A program made the position numbers and the translations under genes. Shown piece after piece: positions 34,904 to 46,015 of a stretch of 55,979 bases of DNA. This DNA comes from Amanita rubescens (taxonomy: Eukaryota > Basidiomycota > Agaricomycetes > Agaricales > Amanitaceae): NCBI GenBank assembly GCA_015039365.1, contig WION01000342.1:1-55979 (forward strand), read 5' to 3'. The stretch's first letter is position 1; each line of letters opens with the position of its first letter. Under the pieces are notes generated by a model. The model was not told the DNA's origin and ran no database searches. It saw only the letters and a list, made by a program, of their open reading frames with translations.

Positions 34904-37303
34904 ATGGATGGTCTCCAGCCTAGCACCACCATCGCCATTGCGGAATTTGGAGACGCTGGTAAACATTACGGAATTCGGGATGAGAAGACTGCAGAAGACG
35001 GGTCAGAGAAGTATGAGCTGGACGGGATTCATGACGGCTTAGTATTTCCGACTGAAGAGGAACGAGCAACTCTGAGAAGGGTCCCCGATTCCATTCCGTG
35101 GAGCGCCTACCGTACGTCCCGGTTCTACTCTTTTCATGTTATATCCCTCAATCGAACTCTGCAGTCATCGCGGTTATTGAATTGGCCGAACGCTTCTCTG
35201 TCCGTGTCTCTCCTTATCGTCGTTCCCACAACTAACGTAACCCACTCAGTTTTACGGTTCCTCCGTCGTCTTTGTGAGTTGTCACTTTTTTCTACAATGT
35301 TGAATCCACCCTGATGGTAATCCACAGGTAAACTTCATTCAACAACCACTCCCTCCGGGTTCTCACACCGGTGCTGGAGGTAAAGACGGTCAATCAGGTG
35401 CCCTAAACCTTGGCCAACAAGCTTCTACCGGTCTCACGACGTTTTATCAGTTCTGGTAAGTTTTTCACATGCCCGTTCCATATGCGGTTTGACATTGACA
35501 TCAATTTTCCGAACCTGAAGGTGCTACGTAACGCCTCTCCTCGGAGCTTGGATTGCAGACACGTATCTCGGGCGATTCAATACAGTTTGCGTCGCCGTTG
35601 CTATAGCTCTTGTCGGCCACATCATCCTCATCATCTCAGCCGTTCCTGGAGTTATCGAGCATAGCCACAATGCAAGCGCCGCGTTTGCCGTCGCGATCAT
35701 CGTTACCGGATTGGGTACTGGCCTTTTCAAGGCCAACATTTCCCCTCTCATAGCTGAACAGTACCGTCGTACGAAGCTCTTCATCAGGGAGGGAAAAAAT
35801 GGAGAACGTGTCATCGTCGACCCCGTCTTGACCGTATCCAGCATATACATGGTATGTTCTCAGGCTATCTCTATACATACACTGGTTACAATCTGATCGA
35901 CTGTCGATCAGTACTTTTATTTGTTCATTAACATTGGCGCTCTCGTCGGACAAATCGGCATGACGTACTCCGAAAAGGTACTTACCATCCGGGTTTATTT
36001 TTGTCAATTCATTTTATTAACTGACGCCGCACTAGTATGTCGGGTTTTGGTTGGCGTATACTCTCCCTACGATCGTTTTCATGTTATGCCCCATCATCCT
36101 TTTGATTGGCCGAAAACGGTACATCCGCTCACCGCCAACTGGTTCAGTGTTATCCGCTGCAATGAAGTTGTGGTGGTTGGCAGCAAAAGGAAGATGGTCT
36201 TGGAATCCTGTACGGCTCTGGAACAACCTCACCGCATCCGATTTCTGGGATAGCGCCAAGCCTAGCCGCCTGTCGGTGAAACCATCGTGGATGACGTTTG
36301 ATGATAATTGGGTAGACGAGGTTGGACGTGGGTTCGCCGCTTGTGGAGTTTTCTTGTGGTACCCGATCTATTGTACGAGCTCGCGTTTCCTTCCTGTGAC
36401 ATATGGTTAACGGTTATGAATAGGGCTAACGTATAACCAGTTGAACAACAACCTTACGTCGCAAGCTGCAACGATGAGCACTCACGGGCTTCCCAACGAC
36501 GTTCTGTCCAACCTTGACCCCCTCGCGTTGATTATCTTTATTCCCATCTTTGATATTATCGTACGTCATTTTGTTGTTGGCTTCTTCTATTCTCTTTATT
36601 GACGCGTGCATAGATATATCCTTTCTTCAGGTACATAGGCTTGAACTTTTCGGCTTTAAAGAAGATCACGGCGGGTTTCTTCACTGGTGCCATGGCCATG
36701 GTCTGGGCAGCAGGTAAAGTGTCTTTCATACGCAGTTGCTGTAGCAAGGCTAAACTCTGGATTTCCCCTTTGTACAGTCGTGCAACACTACATTTACAAG
36801 GTACGCTTCTCGTTTCACCTGCCAAACCTTAATTTTTTACTCTGTCATAGACCAGTCCCTGTGGTTACCAAGCCGGAGCATGTGTCGCTCCTCAAGTCTC
36901 CCCACTCAATGTCTGGATCCAATCCGGATCGTAAGTCCGCCCTTCCCCCAGCGCAATCCCAAACTCTGACACTCGCACCAGATACATCCTCATCGCATTC
37001 AGCGAAATCTTCGCGTCCATCACAGGCCTCGAATACGCCTTTACCAAAGCGCCTCGAAATATGAAATCCCTCGTTATGGCTGTCTTTTTGTTCATGTCCG
37101 CCCTTAGCTCCGCCCTTGGAGAGGCGTTTGTCAGTCTTTCGACTGACCCCCTGCTCGTGTGGAATTATGGCGTTATGGGCGTTCTCGCTGGGATATCTGG
37201 CGTCTTCTTTTGGATTCACGTCCGAAAGCTGGATCAGCAGGAGGATGCACTCAATAATCTGGCTGATGGCCATTTTGGAGATGAAGTTGAAGTTGCTCAT
37301 TAA
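34904..37303 (+). CDS. Proton-coupled oligopeptide transporter, POT/PTR2 family (12 exons, 596 aa)
   Basis: Exons are 34904-35111, 35165-35199, 35250-35273, 35328-35455, 35521-35851, 35912-35977, 36036-36372, 36424-36560, 36614-36713, 36778-36800, 36851-36930 and 36982-37303. The total is 597 codons including the stop. The start ATG lies in a strong context (TCACCATGG). The POT signature ELAERFSFYG (ExxERF.YYG) is formed across an exon join, as are FNTVCVAVAIALVGH, GLGTGLFKANISPLIAEQY and YFYLFINIGALVGQ. It should import di- and tripeptides with protons across the plasma membrane through 12 helices. Two exons are only 23-24 nt. The gene looks intact. A chimeric duplicate of the GH16-permease locus begins about 40 bp after its stop. 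Confidence 0.93.
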
Positions 37304-37344
37304 GGCATTCGGTTTTATGTGACTTTTTTTCTTCTTTTTGTGCT

Positions 37345-38252
37345 TGATCTTGTTGGGTGGTTGTGGTTCTTGTAACAGTTGTGAAAGAGTAAAACGAGTG
37401 TACATGTAATGATTATGATTCAGAATCTGTACAAACGAGTAAAACATGATGTAAATGTTACAGGGTATATGGGACTCCGGATAAGGAAATCAATGAGGAT
37501 TGGGTCAAGAACCTTGAGCGGCATATACTCTGAGAGATGATATTTCCCAGTATGCATTGTTGTACGTAGATCCAGGACCGATGACATTGTCGTTTACCTA
37601 TAAGGGCTATTCAGTCATTGTGCTTTCCTATTGTATAGAGGGCAACTTACGCAAGAGTTTGTTCGAGTGTGGCAAGTGGAGTCGTAGATCCAGGGTACTC
37701 CAGCCCTGTTCGTGAAAACGAAGAACGAAAAAGGAGGTTTGGTTAGTTACGGATGCAGGGGTGAGTAAAAAAGTGGAAAATTACCAATCACCGCATAGAG
37801 TTGTTGTGAACAAGAGCTGTTGAGGTGCAAAGAATTCATTGTAATCGCAGGTTGAGCTAGAGTACGCAGCACTAGGTGGTCCCCAGGTCGACGTGTCGAG
37901 AGTAGATGTAGACGTTGCAGTCTGAATGTTTTCCGGGACATTAGGTCGCTATGCAACATGAATCGCGTGAAATAGAGCCGAATTTAAAAGTACCCTGGGT
38001 AGGATTCACGCTCCAGAACGCCCGACACGTCAAGTTGAGCCGCATACACGCCTCCTGCTTGTGCAAAGCCCGCGCCGTAGCTGTTTGCTTTGTCTCTGCC
38101 ACGACGCATCCAGCCGGTATTGAATAATCGGTGCCCAGGATGTGTCCGGTGTGCGAACGGCTGGTGTCTTTCTTGCAGCCAGAGGTGGTGTACAACGCGT
38201 ATTGGTTGTTCATCAAGTTGATACTTTCGATCTCGCCGCCATCTGGCCCAAA
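37345..38252 (-). pseudogene. GH16 glucanase relic, 5'-truncated copy of 48270-49190
   Basis: It aligns over about 0.9 kb with the 3' half of the intact GH16 gene, including introns and 3' flank (stop at 37505-37507 matching 48427-48429). Damage: a short deletion in the active-site helix turns GGEIDIIEAVN into GGEIESIN, removing the acid pair. One A is lost in the run encoding ETKANS, shifting the frame. An 11-bp loss deletes the VYIWFW segment. It has no 5' exons. The left edge lies just after the peptide-transporter stop codon; the right edge joins directly to a permease fragment. Confidence 0.88.
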
Positions 38253-38745
38253 TGAGTAAGACAGGCGAGCTTCCGCCCATGACCCAAGTTCAACACGGGA
38301 GGGCGGAGGCATTCCCTTGATAGCGTTCGTAGTTGATCTGCTGCACCCCAATCCAGCCAACCGCCGTTATTGTCGCCGCGGCAGCAATCATGGAATTGAC
38401 GTCCACGCTTCGCCACTGCTATTATAGCCGGCGCAATGATGGAGGATAAGGCATAGATAACGGAAGCAAAGGACGAGACACTTGCAGAGAGTGGCCGCGC
38501 TGGGCGAGGGTAAAAGCATCTTGTTGAAATTTTCGATGTTCGATGTGCTGACGAGTGTTTATGCAGGGACTCTCTAACGGGTGATGGCATTTCAAGATGT
38601 TCAATTTGACGCTTGGCTTGGCTGGCTTCTGGAACAGCTTGCATCGGAATGTGGGGTTACCGGTAAAGCGATCCAGATTACGTTTGCGATTTCTGCTGCA
38701 CCGAACCTCATTTTTCTTGGGTGCACCGCACTCGTATGTGTATCC
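38253..38745 (+). pseudogene. Amino-acid permease relic joined to the GH16 relic
   Basis: Two pieces are recognisable. 38253-38320 matches 50466-50535 (coding for MSKTDKLPPMTPDQHGRAEAS in the intact gene). 38320-38745 matches 52231-52660 (the C-terminal exons and last intron). The order and orientation are those of the intact locus, with about 1.3 kb and 1.7 kb missing between the blocks. Frameshifts and stops are present, so no protein is expected. Confidence 0.85.
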
Positions 38746-39975
38746 ATGATAACCTGATCCTTTATTATGAGATGTAATTTATGGACATGCATCAACTGGG
38801 TAGGATGAGCATATGTTTTTTCGCGGAATTTGTCGAAATATGGAAGATAACCTTTGGGCTTAACATCTGGGCTTCCTGCGTGGAGATTGTTTCGGGAATG
38901 TGCGCTGTGAGGCAGTGGCCATGGGTTTTACTAAGCTACCACGTACCCGGTCTAGAAATCTCGACCCGCCGCCCACTTGTGCTCCCATGCTTGTCAAGCA
39001 ATCCAGTTCTATGAGGAGGGAAGGTAGGAGCTAGTGAAGACGATGTGAGGTGTCATTGGAATGATGGCGGAGCAGACTTGCGCACGGACCAAGTGTTCCT
39101 GCAAGTCCCATCCTTGAATTCACTTGCACCACCACCATATTCTCATGCTCGATGAACAACAAGCGCGGCAAAGCAGATGCTGTCTTCGCGACTGCGGCAG
39201 AAGACAGCCAGGAATATATTGTGGATGGGTAGGAAAAGGAAATGGGAGGGCCTCGTGCCCTCCTGTCACCTGTGTTGTGTTGCTGCATGATGTGTGGTCC
39301 GAGTAGTGATCTGCGCGCCCTTGGAGCGCGCATTTTTTTTCTCGCTGTGGGAAGGGTGTAGAGCCTTCTCTTGCCGAAAAGGTGGTCGTTCGCGCGGAGG
39401 CCGGAAATTACCGGCCAATCGTGCCAGCATCGCTGCGGCAGAAATGTACGCCCACCGCTGGCACGAGGTATCAAAGCAAAAAAAAAGTATGGCTTTCGCG
39501 ACGTTACCGCGTTTCGTGCTTACACTGTATGAAGGATATATGGCAATAGCTGCACTTGAGGGTCGCTTGTCGGTAACTGAACGCGTAAGATGATCTGATT
39601 GCCTGTGCGAACCATGCATTTATGTTAGGGCATTTTCAGGCACCAAAATCGTCGTGCGTCACTAATTCTGGTAATGGGACTTAGTTTGCGTCTATTTGCT
39701 CAGTGATTAATGATTAATCAGGCAATGAGCAGAAAGACTATTTTGAAGGGAACGAGGCATACACGTTGAAATCACATTTGAGTGAGTATAAACGTGTTCT
39801 GGCTCTGGCCAACCACTCAAAACCCAGCTCCACTTCAGCAGACCAACATTGGTAGCCCGAAACGCAGAGACCTTCTATTGTCGTCACCGACTCGGAGAAG
39901 TCGGTCAACAGCGCTCAACACCCACATCCGAGGACATATAAACACATAAAGAAGCGAGTCCCTCAGGCTGTCCCA
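38746..39975. other. No recognisable gene
   Basis: Only short frames on both strands. Part of it is the promoter of the F-box/WD40 gene. A G/C-rich stretch with GGGCGCGCATTTTTTTTC-like patches near 39310 has no assigned role. Confidence 0.5.
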
Positions 39976-42106
39976 ATGTCCAATCCAATGCAACCCCACT
40001 TTTTTGCCCAACGATCTTTGAATGTCGAAGACTACGGAAACACCGCCAGCACTACCGTCCGATCAGTGCTTAAATCGCTCGACGCGCAAGTCGTTCAGTA
40101 CGTACCTATTTTATCACCCCCAACCCCAGCACCGTCTCCGGGACCGTCCAGAAGCTCTGAAGGCCAAAGAATTCGGGATCTCTCATACATGTCCCTCGGT
40201 TACCCAATACCTCCTCGTGACTTTCCCCTTCGACGCCAGTACCTCTTTGAAGTCCTTAAGTCATGCACTCCGTCTGAACTGCTCTACATATCTACTTCAA
40301 TCTCACCGAGGCTCAAACGTGATTTCCTCCATTTTCTACCAGTTGAGCTGGCTATCCACATCCTGGGTTTCATCGATGATCCGCGGACTCTTGCGCGTGT
40401 AGCGCAGGTCAGCAAATATTGGAACACCCTAATGCATGATGAATTTGTTTGGAAACGGATGTGTATCTGGAACGGCTTTGATGATTGGTCAACGGACGGA
40501 ATGGAAGAACGGAATTCGGCGGCATGGGACCCTGTAGTAAGTTCTCAACCGAGATGGCTCGTGATAGGCAAACTAATTACACATGTACAGCCAAGCGACG
40601 ATTACGCTAAGCCAAAATTATCCTCGACTTATCGGCATTTTAAGCTGTCATATACGACAAGTTCGTTCGATTTCCTCGAGTTTTGCGTAGCCTTACACTT
40701 CTACGGACAGTGATGAATTGGAGACATGGCGGCCAATTGCTTCGTTCGCATCGCATGCCTGTTGTCACTCCCAACAGCGGAGTCGTAACTTCGTTGGCTA
40801 TCGATAATGAATGGGTGATCGTCGGGCTTACCAACTCACGAATCCATGTCTTTAGTGCACAAACGGGTGTATTACACAGAACGCTTGTCGGGCACGAGTC
40901 AGAAGTATGGGGCGTTTGCCTCGTCAGCCGGGGCGGACATCTTGCCGCGTTTCCAACAGAACCAGGCTTGTCCAAGCACCGGACGAATACTAACGACAGA
41001 ATACACGGGCTGAACTCGAGGCTCGCGCTAGGAGTGGATATGCCTAACGTTGCTCAATCATCTAATGTTTCATCTTCCAACCTGTCTGGCTCTTACAGCG
41101 ATCAATGCTATGCGTCAAAAGGATGGGGGCAACCTAATGCTCTAGTTGTGAGTGGTGGATGCGATAGAGTTCTCCGAGTGTGGGACATCGAATCAGGGTA
41201 AGCATCGCAAAAAGTTTTATCTTGTGAGGACTGAGGCATAGAGGTTCTTATTCTCAGGCTGCGCAAATATGAATTACGCGGCCACACATCTACAATTCGT
41301 TGCATCCGCGTGTTAGATAATCGGCCGATAGTGGTCACCGGCTCTCGCGATGCAACATTGCGCGTGTGGGATATTCATCGTGGAGAGATGCTTCGCGTGC
41401 TTGAGGGACATACTCAGAGCGTACGCTGCTCGGATGTTAGCGGAAACAAAGTCGTGAGTGGCAGTTACGATACTACTTGTCGGGTCAGTACTCCCTTCAC
41501 ATTCATGTCTTATCCAACCGATCCTGTTAATTTCCGTCACCCAGTTGTGGAATATTGATACGGGAGAGTGTTTACATGTCCTCAGCGGCCATTCCCTTCG
41601 GATTCATTCTGTTGCGTTTAATGGAGTTAGGATCGCCTCTGGAGGGTTGGATACAACGGTCCGCGTCTGGGACGCGAATACAGGGTCAGAAAATAAAACC
41701 ATAACGCAATACACTGTTTTCTTACCTTTTTCTCATTTACAGGCAATGTTTGGCACTTTTACAAGGACATAAAGCGTTGGTATGCCAACTACAACTTTCG
41801 CCCACCATTCTTGCCACAGGCGGGTCAGACGGCCATGTCATCATCTTTTGTCTGAAAACCAATAATGTTCTCCACCGCATCGCAGCCCACGACTCGTCCG
41901 TTACATCATTACAATTCGATGACAACTTTTTAGTCACGGGTGGGAAGGATGGGCGCGTGAGACTGTTCGAGACGCAAACCGGGAATCCTGTGCGGGAATT
42001 GAATGATTCTAGCGAACGTGTGTGGAAGGTCGCATATACGAAGGAGACGTGCGCGATTATGTGCAAGAGAGCAGGACATACCGTGATGGAAGTTTGGAGC
42101 ATGTGA
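39976..42106 (+). CDS. F-box/WD40 protein, SCF ubiquitin ligase receptor type (6 exons, 614 aa)
   Basis: Exons are 39976-40533, 40591-40660, 40711-41197, 41258-41483, 41545-41684 and 41743-42106 (615 codons with stop). An F-box lies at residues about 118-165 (FLPVELAIHILGFIDDPRTLARVAQVSKYWN), preceded by a proline-rich N-terminus. At least six WD40 blades follow: [84 protein letters not shown] and TGGKDGRVRLFE. This is the architecture of Cdc4/Met30-type receptors, where the F-box binds Skp1 and the propeller binds a (phospho)substrate. Which ortholog it is cannot be settled by eye. A linker (about residues 295-345) rich in Ser/Asn interrupts the first blades. Confidence 0.92.
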
Positions 42107-42941
42107 ATAGGGTAACCTAAAGGAAGGTAAGTGAAGACGAAGAGAAAGGAATAGTAGACGTAAACGCGCCTCAGTCTCGTACAGTATCGGACAGAGGTGA
42201 CAACACTATGGCAGACGATTGTATTTATATGTACGTAGGCTTAGCAACTTAACCGAAAATGCATCGAAGAGGTGAACGTTGAACATGAAAGACGACATGG
42301 CCTTTAAGCAGGTGGTCGATTGCTGTAGTACGTGGTGATGCACACAATGGCGCGGTGACGACGTCGTGATGTCTTTCACTCCTTTCAACAGCCTGAGAGC
42401 ATGCAGAGGCCTTGAGGCCCAAAGACATCAGGGTTTCGGTGGGGGCCCGGGTTTACGGCCGGGCCCAATCGTAACACCTCCTCGTGGTGAAACATTTACT
42501 ACTTCTTCAGCAAGTGGATGGAGGTGGACAAGTATTGCACGAAGATCTCTCAGATTCCTCGGCACTAATCATCGGCGGCGAGGATAATTGTCGTGCGCTA
42601 CGGAGCGTAGATGTAGTATGTACCTGCAAACATCATGGAATCCAGTTCGGGTCGCTATTAATGACGTCTGTAATTATAGTTAAGAATGCATGATTCTGAT
42701 TGCCTCCGCCAAGTACAGGAATAAAAATCACTATCATAAGACGTATTCGAGCATGGGCGAGTCCTTAACCGTGTCCCAATTTTGTGCGTGAGGTTTATAT
42801 CCTTGCTCAGCAATCCGGAGTTTGACAGTACTATGAACCAATATCTTGTTCTCGTAAAACGGAATGTACCTGCCAAGACCGAAGTTACACCTATGGCAAA
42901 AACTGTCAACTATCGAATGCATATACAAGCTTCGCAATTGC
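42107..42941. other. Intergenic region
   Basis: This is the 3' flank shared by the convergent F-box/WD40 and DUF2235 genes. It contains a GC-rich inverted motif (GGCCCGGGTTTACGGCCGGGCC-like) near 42446-42468, which might fold or terminate transcription. No gene is seen. Confidence 0.5.
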
Positions 42942-45028
42942 TTACATCCGCCGACGGATCCAGTTTCCTTGAGAATCTTGATATGTCGATAACGTAGGAA
43001 TAAATTCGAGTATCCACCAAAAGCACATAAAGAGTTGAATCACATCAACGATGTCGCGTAGGTACCCGTGTGAGTGGGTTTGGGGAGATCTGTTCGGGGC
43101 GACAAATGGCTGGGAAAGCGCTTTTGAAGGGCTTTCCCCAGCGTATTTCTCGAGTTCCTGATATGCTTCGCCCAACTCCTTCAACTTCATATTTCTTCGT
43201 CTCATCTCCGTCATGACGTCAAGAAAATCGAATTCTAACTCGTCCCGCAGATACTCCACATTGAACTGAATCCCTGTCTTTGCCAAGATACATTCCTTTA
43301 TCATCCAACGCAGTGGTATGAATGATAGATTGGTATTGCGTCGCGTTGAAGGAGATCCTCCGCCAACGTCTGAATGGGAACCTGAGGTATGTAAGTAGCA
43401 ATAACAGACACGTTTGCTCAAATTAAATCACCTGCAAACCAGACCTCTTTCACGTCAGTGTGGTCACGTTCTGGAGCTGTGTATTGCCACTTATCGCATT
43501 TGCTTTGCTCAACTTCCCAAGTAACAGGAAAATCGACATCCAGTTCTTGTTCATGCTCCACCGTGGCTTCACTCCACACATTAGGGCGGAACCAGGCCCT
43601 GCGTTCATCGAGGGCAAGAGCATGTCGGAAGCACTTGATACTATAATTTACCGATGTGTACGGGTGCATCTGGGGAATGATTCCCACAGAAGAAACGGTG
43701 TCCCTGTGTGCAAGGTAAACGCTCGAACAAATGATAGTAAGACGTTACCTTACCAAACACCAACAAAGTCAATAACGACAGATGGGCTGATTGCAAAAGT
43801 TGGGTTAAAGCAGACGAGCTCGAGGAGAGGGAATAAGCATACTAGAACGCAAATGTCGATTTGAACTCCCGGCCGAGCTTATAGCCTTGATAGCCAGTGG
43901 TCATATATATGTTGAAGGCAAAGTCGACGTGCTGAGGATTGTCCCTTGACAAAATCCCAACCTTGAAAAGAGGCAGACGTGTCTTTTCAGATCTGTGATA
44001 ATAGAGTTGGCCTCACCTTGTAAACCATGCCTGCTACTGCTCGGGCCGTATGGGCTGAGAATACACCGGATCAAGACATGTATAATTCCATAACAAAAAG
44101 ACATACCGCCCCGTGAAAAACCGAACAAACAGATTTTGTCTCCAGGTTGGTAATTTTGAATAAGGAATGTATAACTGAGGAGTGTCAGTTAGTAATTATT
44201 GTAGGGAAGAGACGCCATTTTACCCATCCTTGATACAATCATCAAGGTTCCAGACTAATATACCAATACCCGGCTGATATCGATAATTGGTTAGCCGAAG
44301 GAAGCTGGAACAGTTGCGGACGAACCTGATAATACACGACCTGCTCTCTGTCAAGCTTTTTGAGAGCGCGAAAGAACCGGACGATGTTCGATTCCTGATG
44401 AAAAGTCAGTAGGATCCTCTGGAAAGTTTAAATTTGCATACTCGCTGCAAGAAGATTTAGCAAGTCAGTCAAGACTCGGCGAAGGATCGACACTAACCTC
44501 CCCGAGCTTGGCCCCTGTGCCGTCGAAGCACAGTATCAGAACTCTGCCGGAATCGCGGGAAGGACTGTTCTGAGGGCCGGGATGTAAGATGTCAAATTTT
44601 GGCGGCTCTTCCAGATTTGGGGTATGATAGGAAGTGCGAAACGGACTTGCGATATTGGGCACGGACGAAACCGGCGATTTCGGATGCGTGATAGGCACGG
44701 CGTCACGGAAGGGACCGTCCTGAAGGGACTGGAGATGCAAGATGTTGAATTTCGACGACTTTTCCACATTGGGGATAGGATAGAAAATGCGAAGGGGACT
44801 TATTGGCCGCTCTTCTAATGTGGGTGTATCAGGGGGCGTGCCAGGAGGACTTGCGATATTGGATACAGACGAAACCGGCGAATTTAGATGTGATGTCGCG
44901 ATAGGTACGATGCCAGTCCCTTGCATTTTGGGACTGGAGGTGTATGAGGGAGATTTGAGAGGAGTAAATAATGAATATTTCCTACCTATAAGGGTCTGCA
45001 TCTCTCTGGAGTTTCTTATCACGGTCAT
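42942..45028 (-). CDS. DUF2235 alpha/beta hydrolase (9 exons, 539 aa)
   Basis: Exons in transcript order are 45028-44498, 44394-44326, 44273-44224, 44174-44107, 44054-44017, 43961-43843, 43786-43754, 43703-43432 and 43381-42942 (540 codons with stop). Family marks: RVLILCFDGTG (residues about 160-170), the nucleophile elbow LFGFSRGAHTARAVAGM (Ser in GFSRG, about residue 237), VVIDFVGVWDTVSSVG and VWFAGGSHSDVGGG with the late Asp and His. Bacterial relatives include phospholipase effectors; in fungi DUF2235 proteins are abundant and mostly uncharacterised. The N-terminal 150 residues are a low-complexity Ser/Pro region with two copies of a SPVSSVxNIASP unit. The first codons lie in the first copy of a 245-bp tandem repeat, so the start is uncertain. 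Confidence 0.88.
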
Positions 45029-45840
45029 TCAAGCCGCTGGCATTAAACTAGCAAAAGGAAGAGCATGAGCTTTCATATTGGCTTGCCCGAGCCACAGTTG
45101 CATACCTTATCCGACGGAACCGGTGAATTTAGACGTGATGTCGCGATAGATACGATGCCAGCCCCCTGCATTTTCGGACTGGAGGCGTAAAAATAAGATT
45201 TAAGAGGAATGAATAATGAATATTTCCTACCTGTAAGGGTCTACATCTCTCTGGAGTTTCTTATCTCGGTCATTCAAGCCGCTGGCATTAAACTAGCAAA
45301 AGGAAGTGCATGAGTTTTCATATTGGTTCGTCCGAGTCACAGTTGCATACCTTATCCGACGAAACCGGCGAATTTAGACGTGATGTCGCGATAGATACAA
45401 TGCCAGCCCCTTGCGCTTTCGGACTGGAGGTGTAAAAGGAAGATTCAAGAGGAGTGAATAATGAATATTTCCTACCTGTAAGGGTCTACATCTCTCTGGA
45501 GTTTCTTATCTCGGTCATTCAAGCCGCTGGCATTAAACTAGCAAAAGGAAGTGCATGAGTTTTCATATTGGCTTGCCCGAGCCACAGTTGCATACCTTAT
45601 CCGACGAAACCGGCGAATTTAGACGTGATGTCGCGATAGATACGATGCCAGCCCCCTGCATTTTCGGACTGGAGGCGGAAAAAAAAGATTTAAGAGGAAT
45701 GAATAATGAATATTTCCTACCTGTAAGGGTCTACATCTCTCTGGAGTTTCTTATCTCGGTCATTCAAGCCGCTGGCATTAAACTAGCAAAAGGAAGTGCA
45801 TGAGTTTTCATATTGGCTCGTCTGAGTCACAGTTGCATAC
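44873..45840 (-). repeat. 245-bp tandem repeat, about four copies, over the 5' end of the DUF2235 gene
   Basis: The motif GAATTTAG starts at 44880, 45125, 45370 and 45615, exactly 245 bp apart, and the rest of the unit is conserved (GGAGTTTCTTATC, CATTCAAGCCGCTGGCATTA, AAACTAGCAAAAGGAAG). The copy next to the gene contains its start codon and first codons. In the other copies the equivalent minus-strand frame starts MTEIRNSREM and then hits TAG. As 245 is not a multiple of 3, the repeat is not a protein repeat; it multiplies a promoter/5'-exon module. Confidence 0.88.
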
Positions 45841-46015
45841 CTTATCCGCTAATGTAGGTGAAATATTTTTCTGAATAGTGTCCGTAGATTTGTGCTCAAT
45901 AGTATGTGTAGCTGATTCGGATTTGGATGTAAATGCCATTGGCGCCTTCTTGTAACAAATTGTAAGCCGTGCCAATATTCCTCGGATGGATGTTAATTTA
46001 TCGCATCTTACCTGC

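Noticed and set aside
36845..37447. 200-codon minus-strand frame over the peptide transporter 3' end
   Set aside because: It is antisense to well-supported exons, and its first part repeats in the 3' flank of the GH16 copy; a shadow frame.
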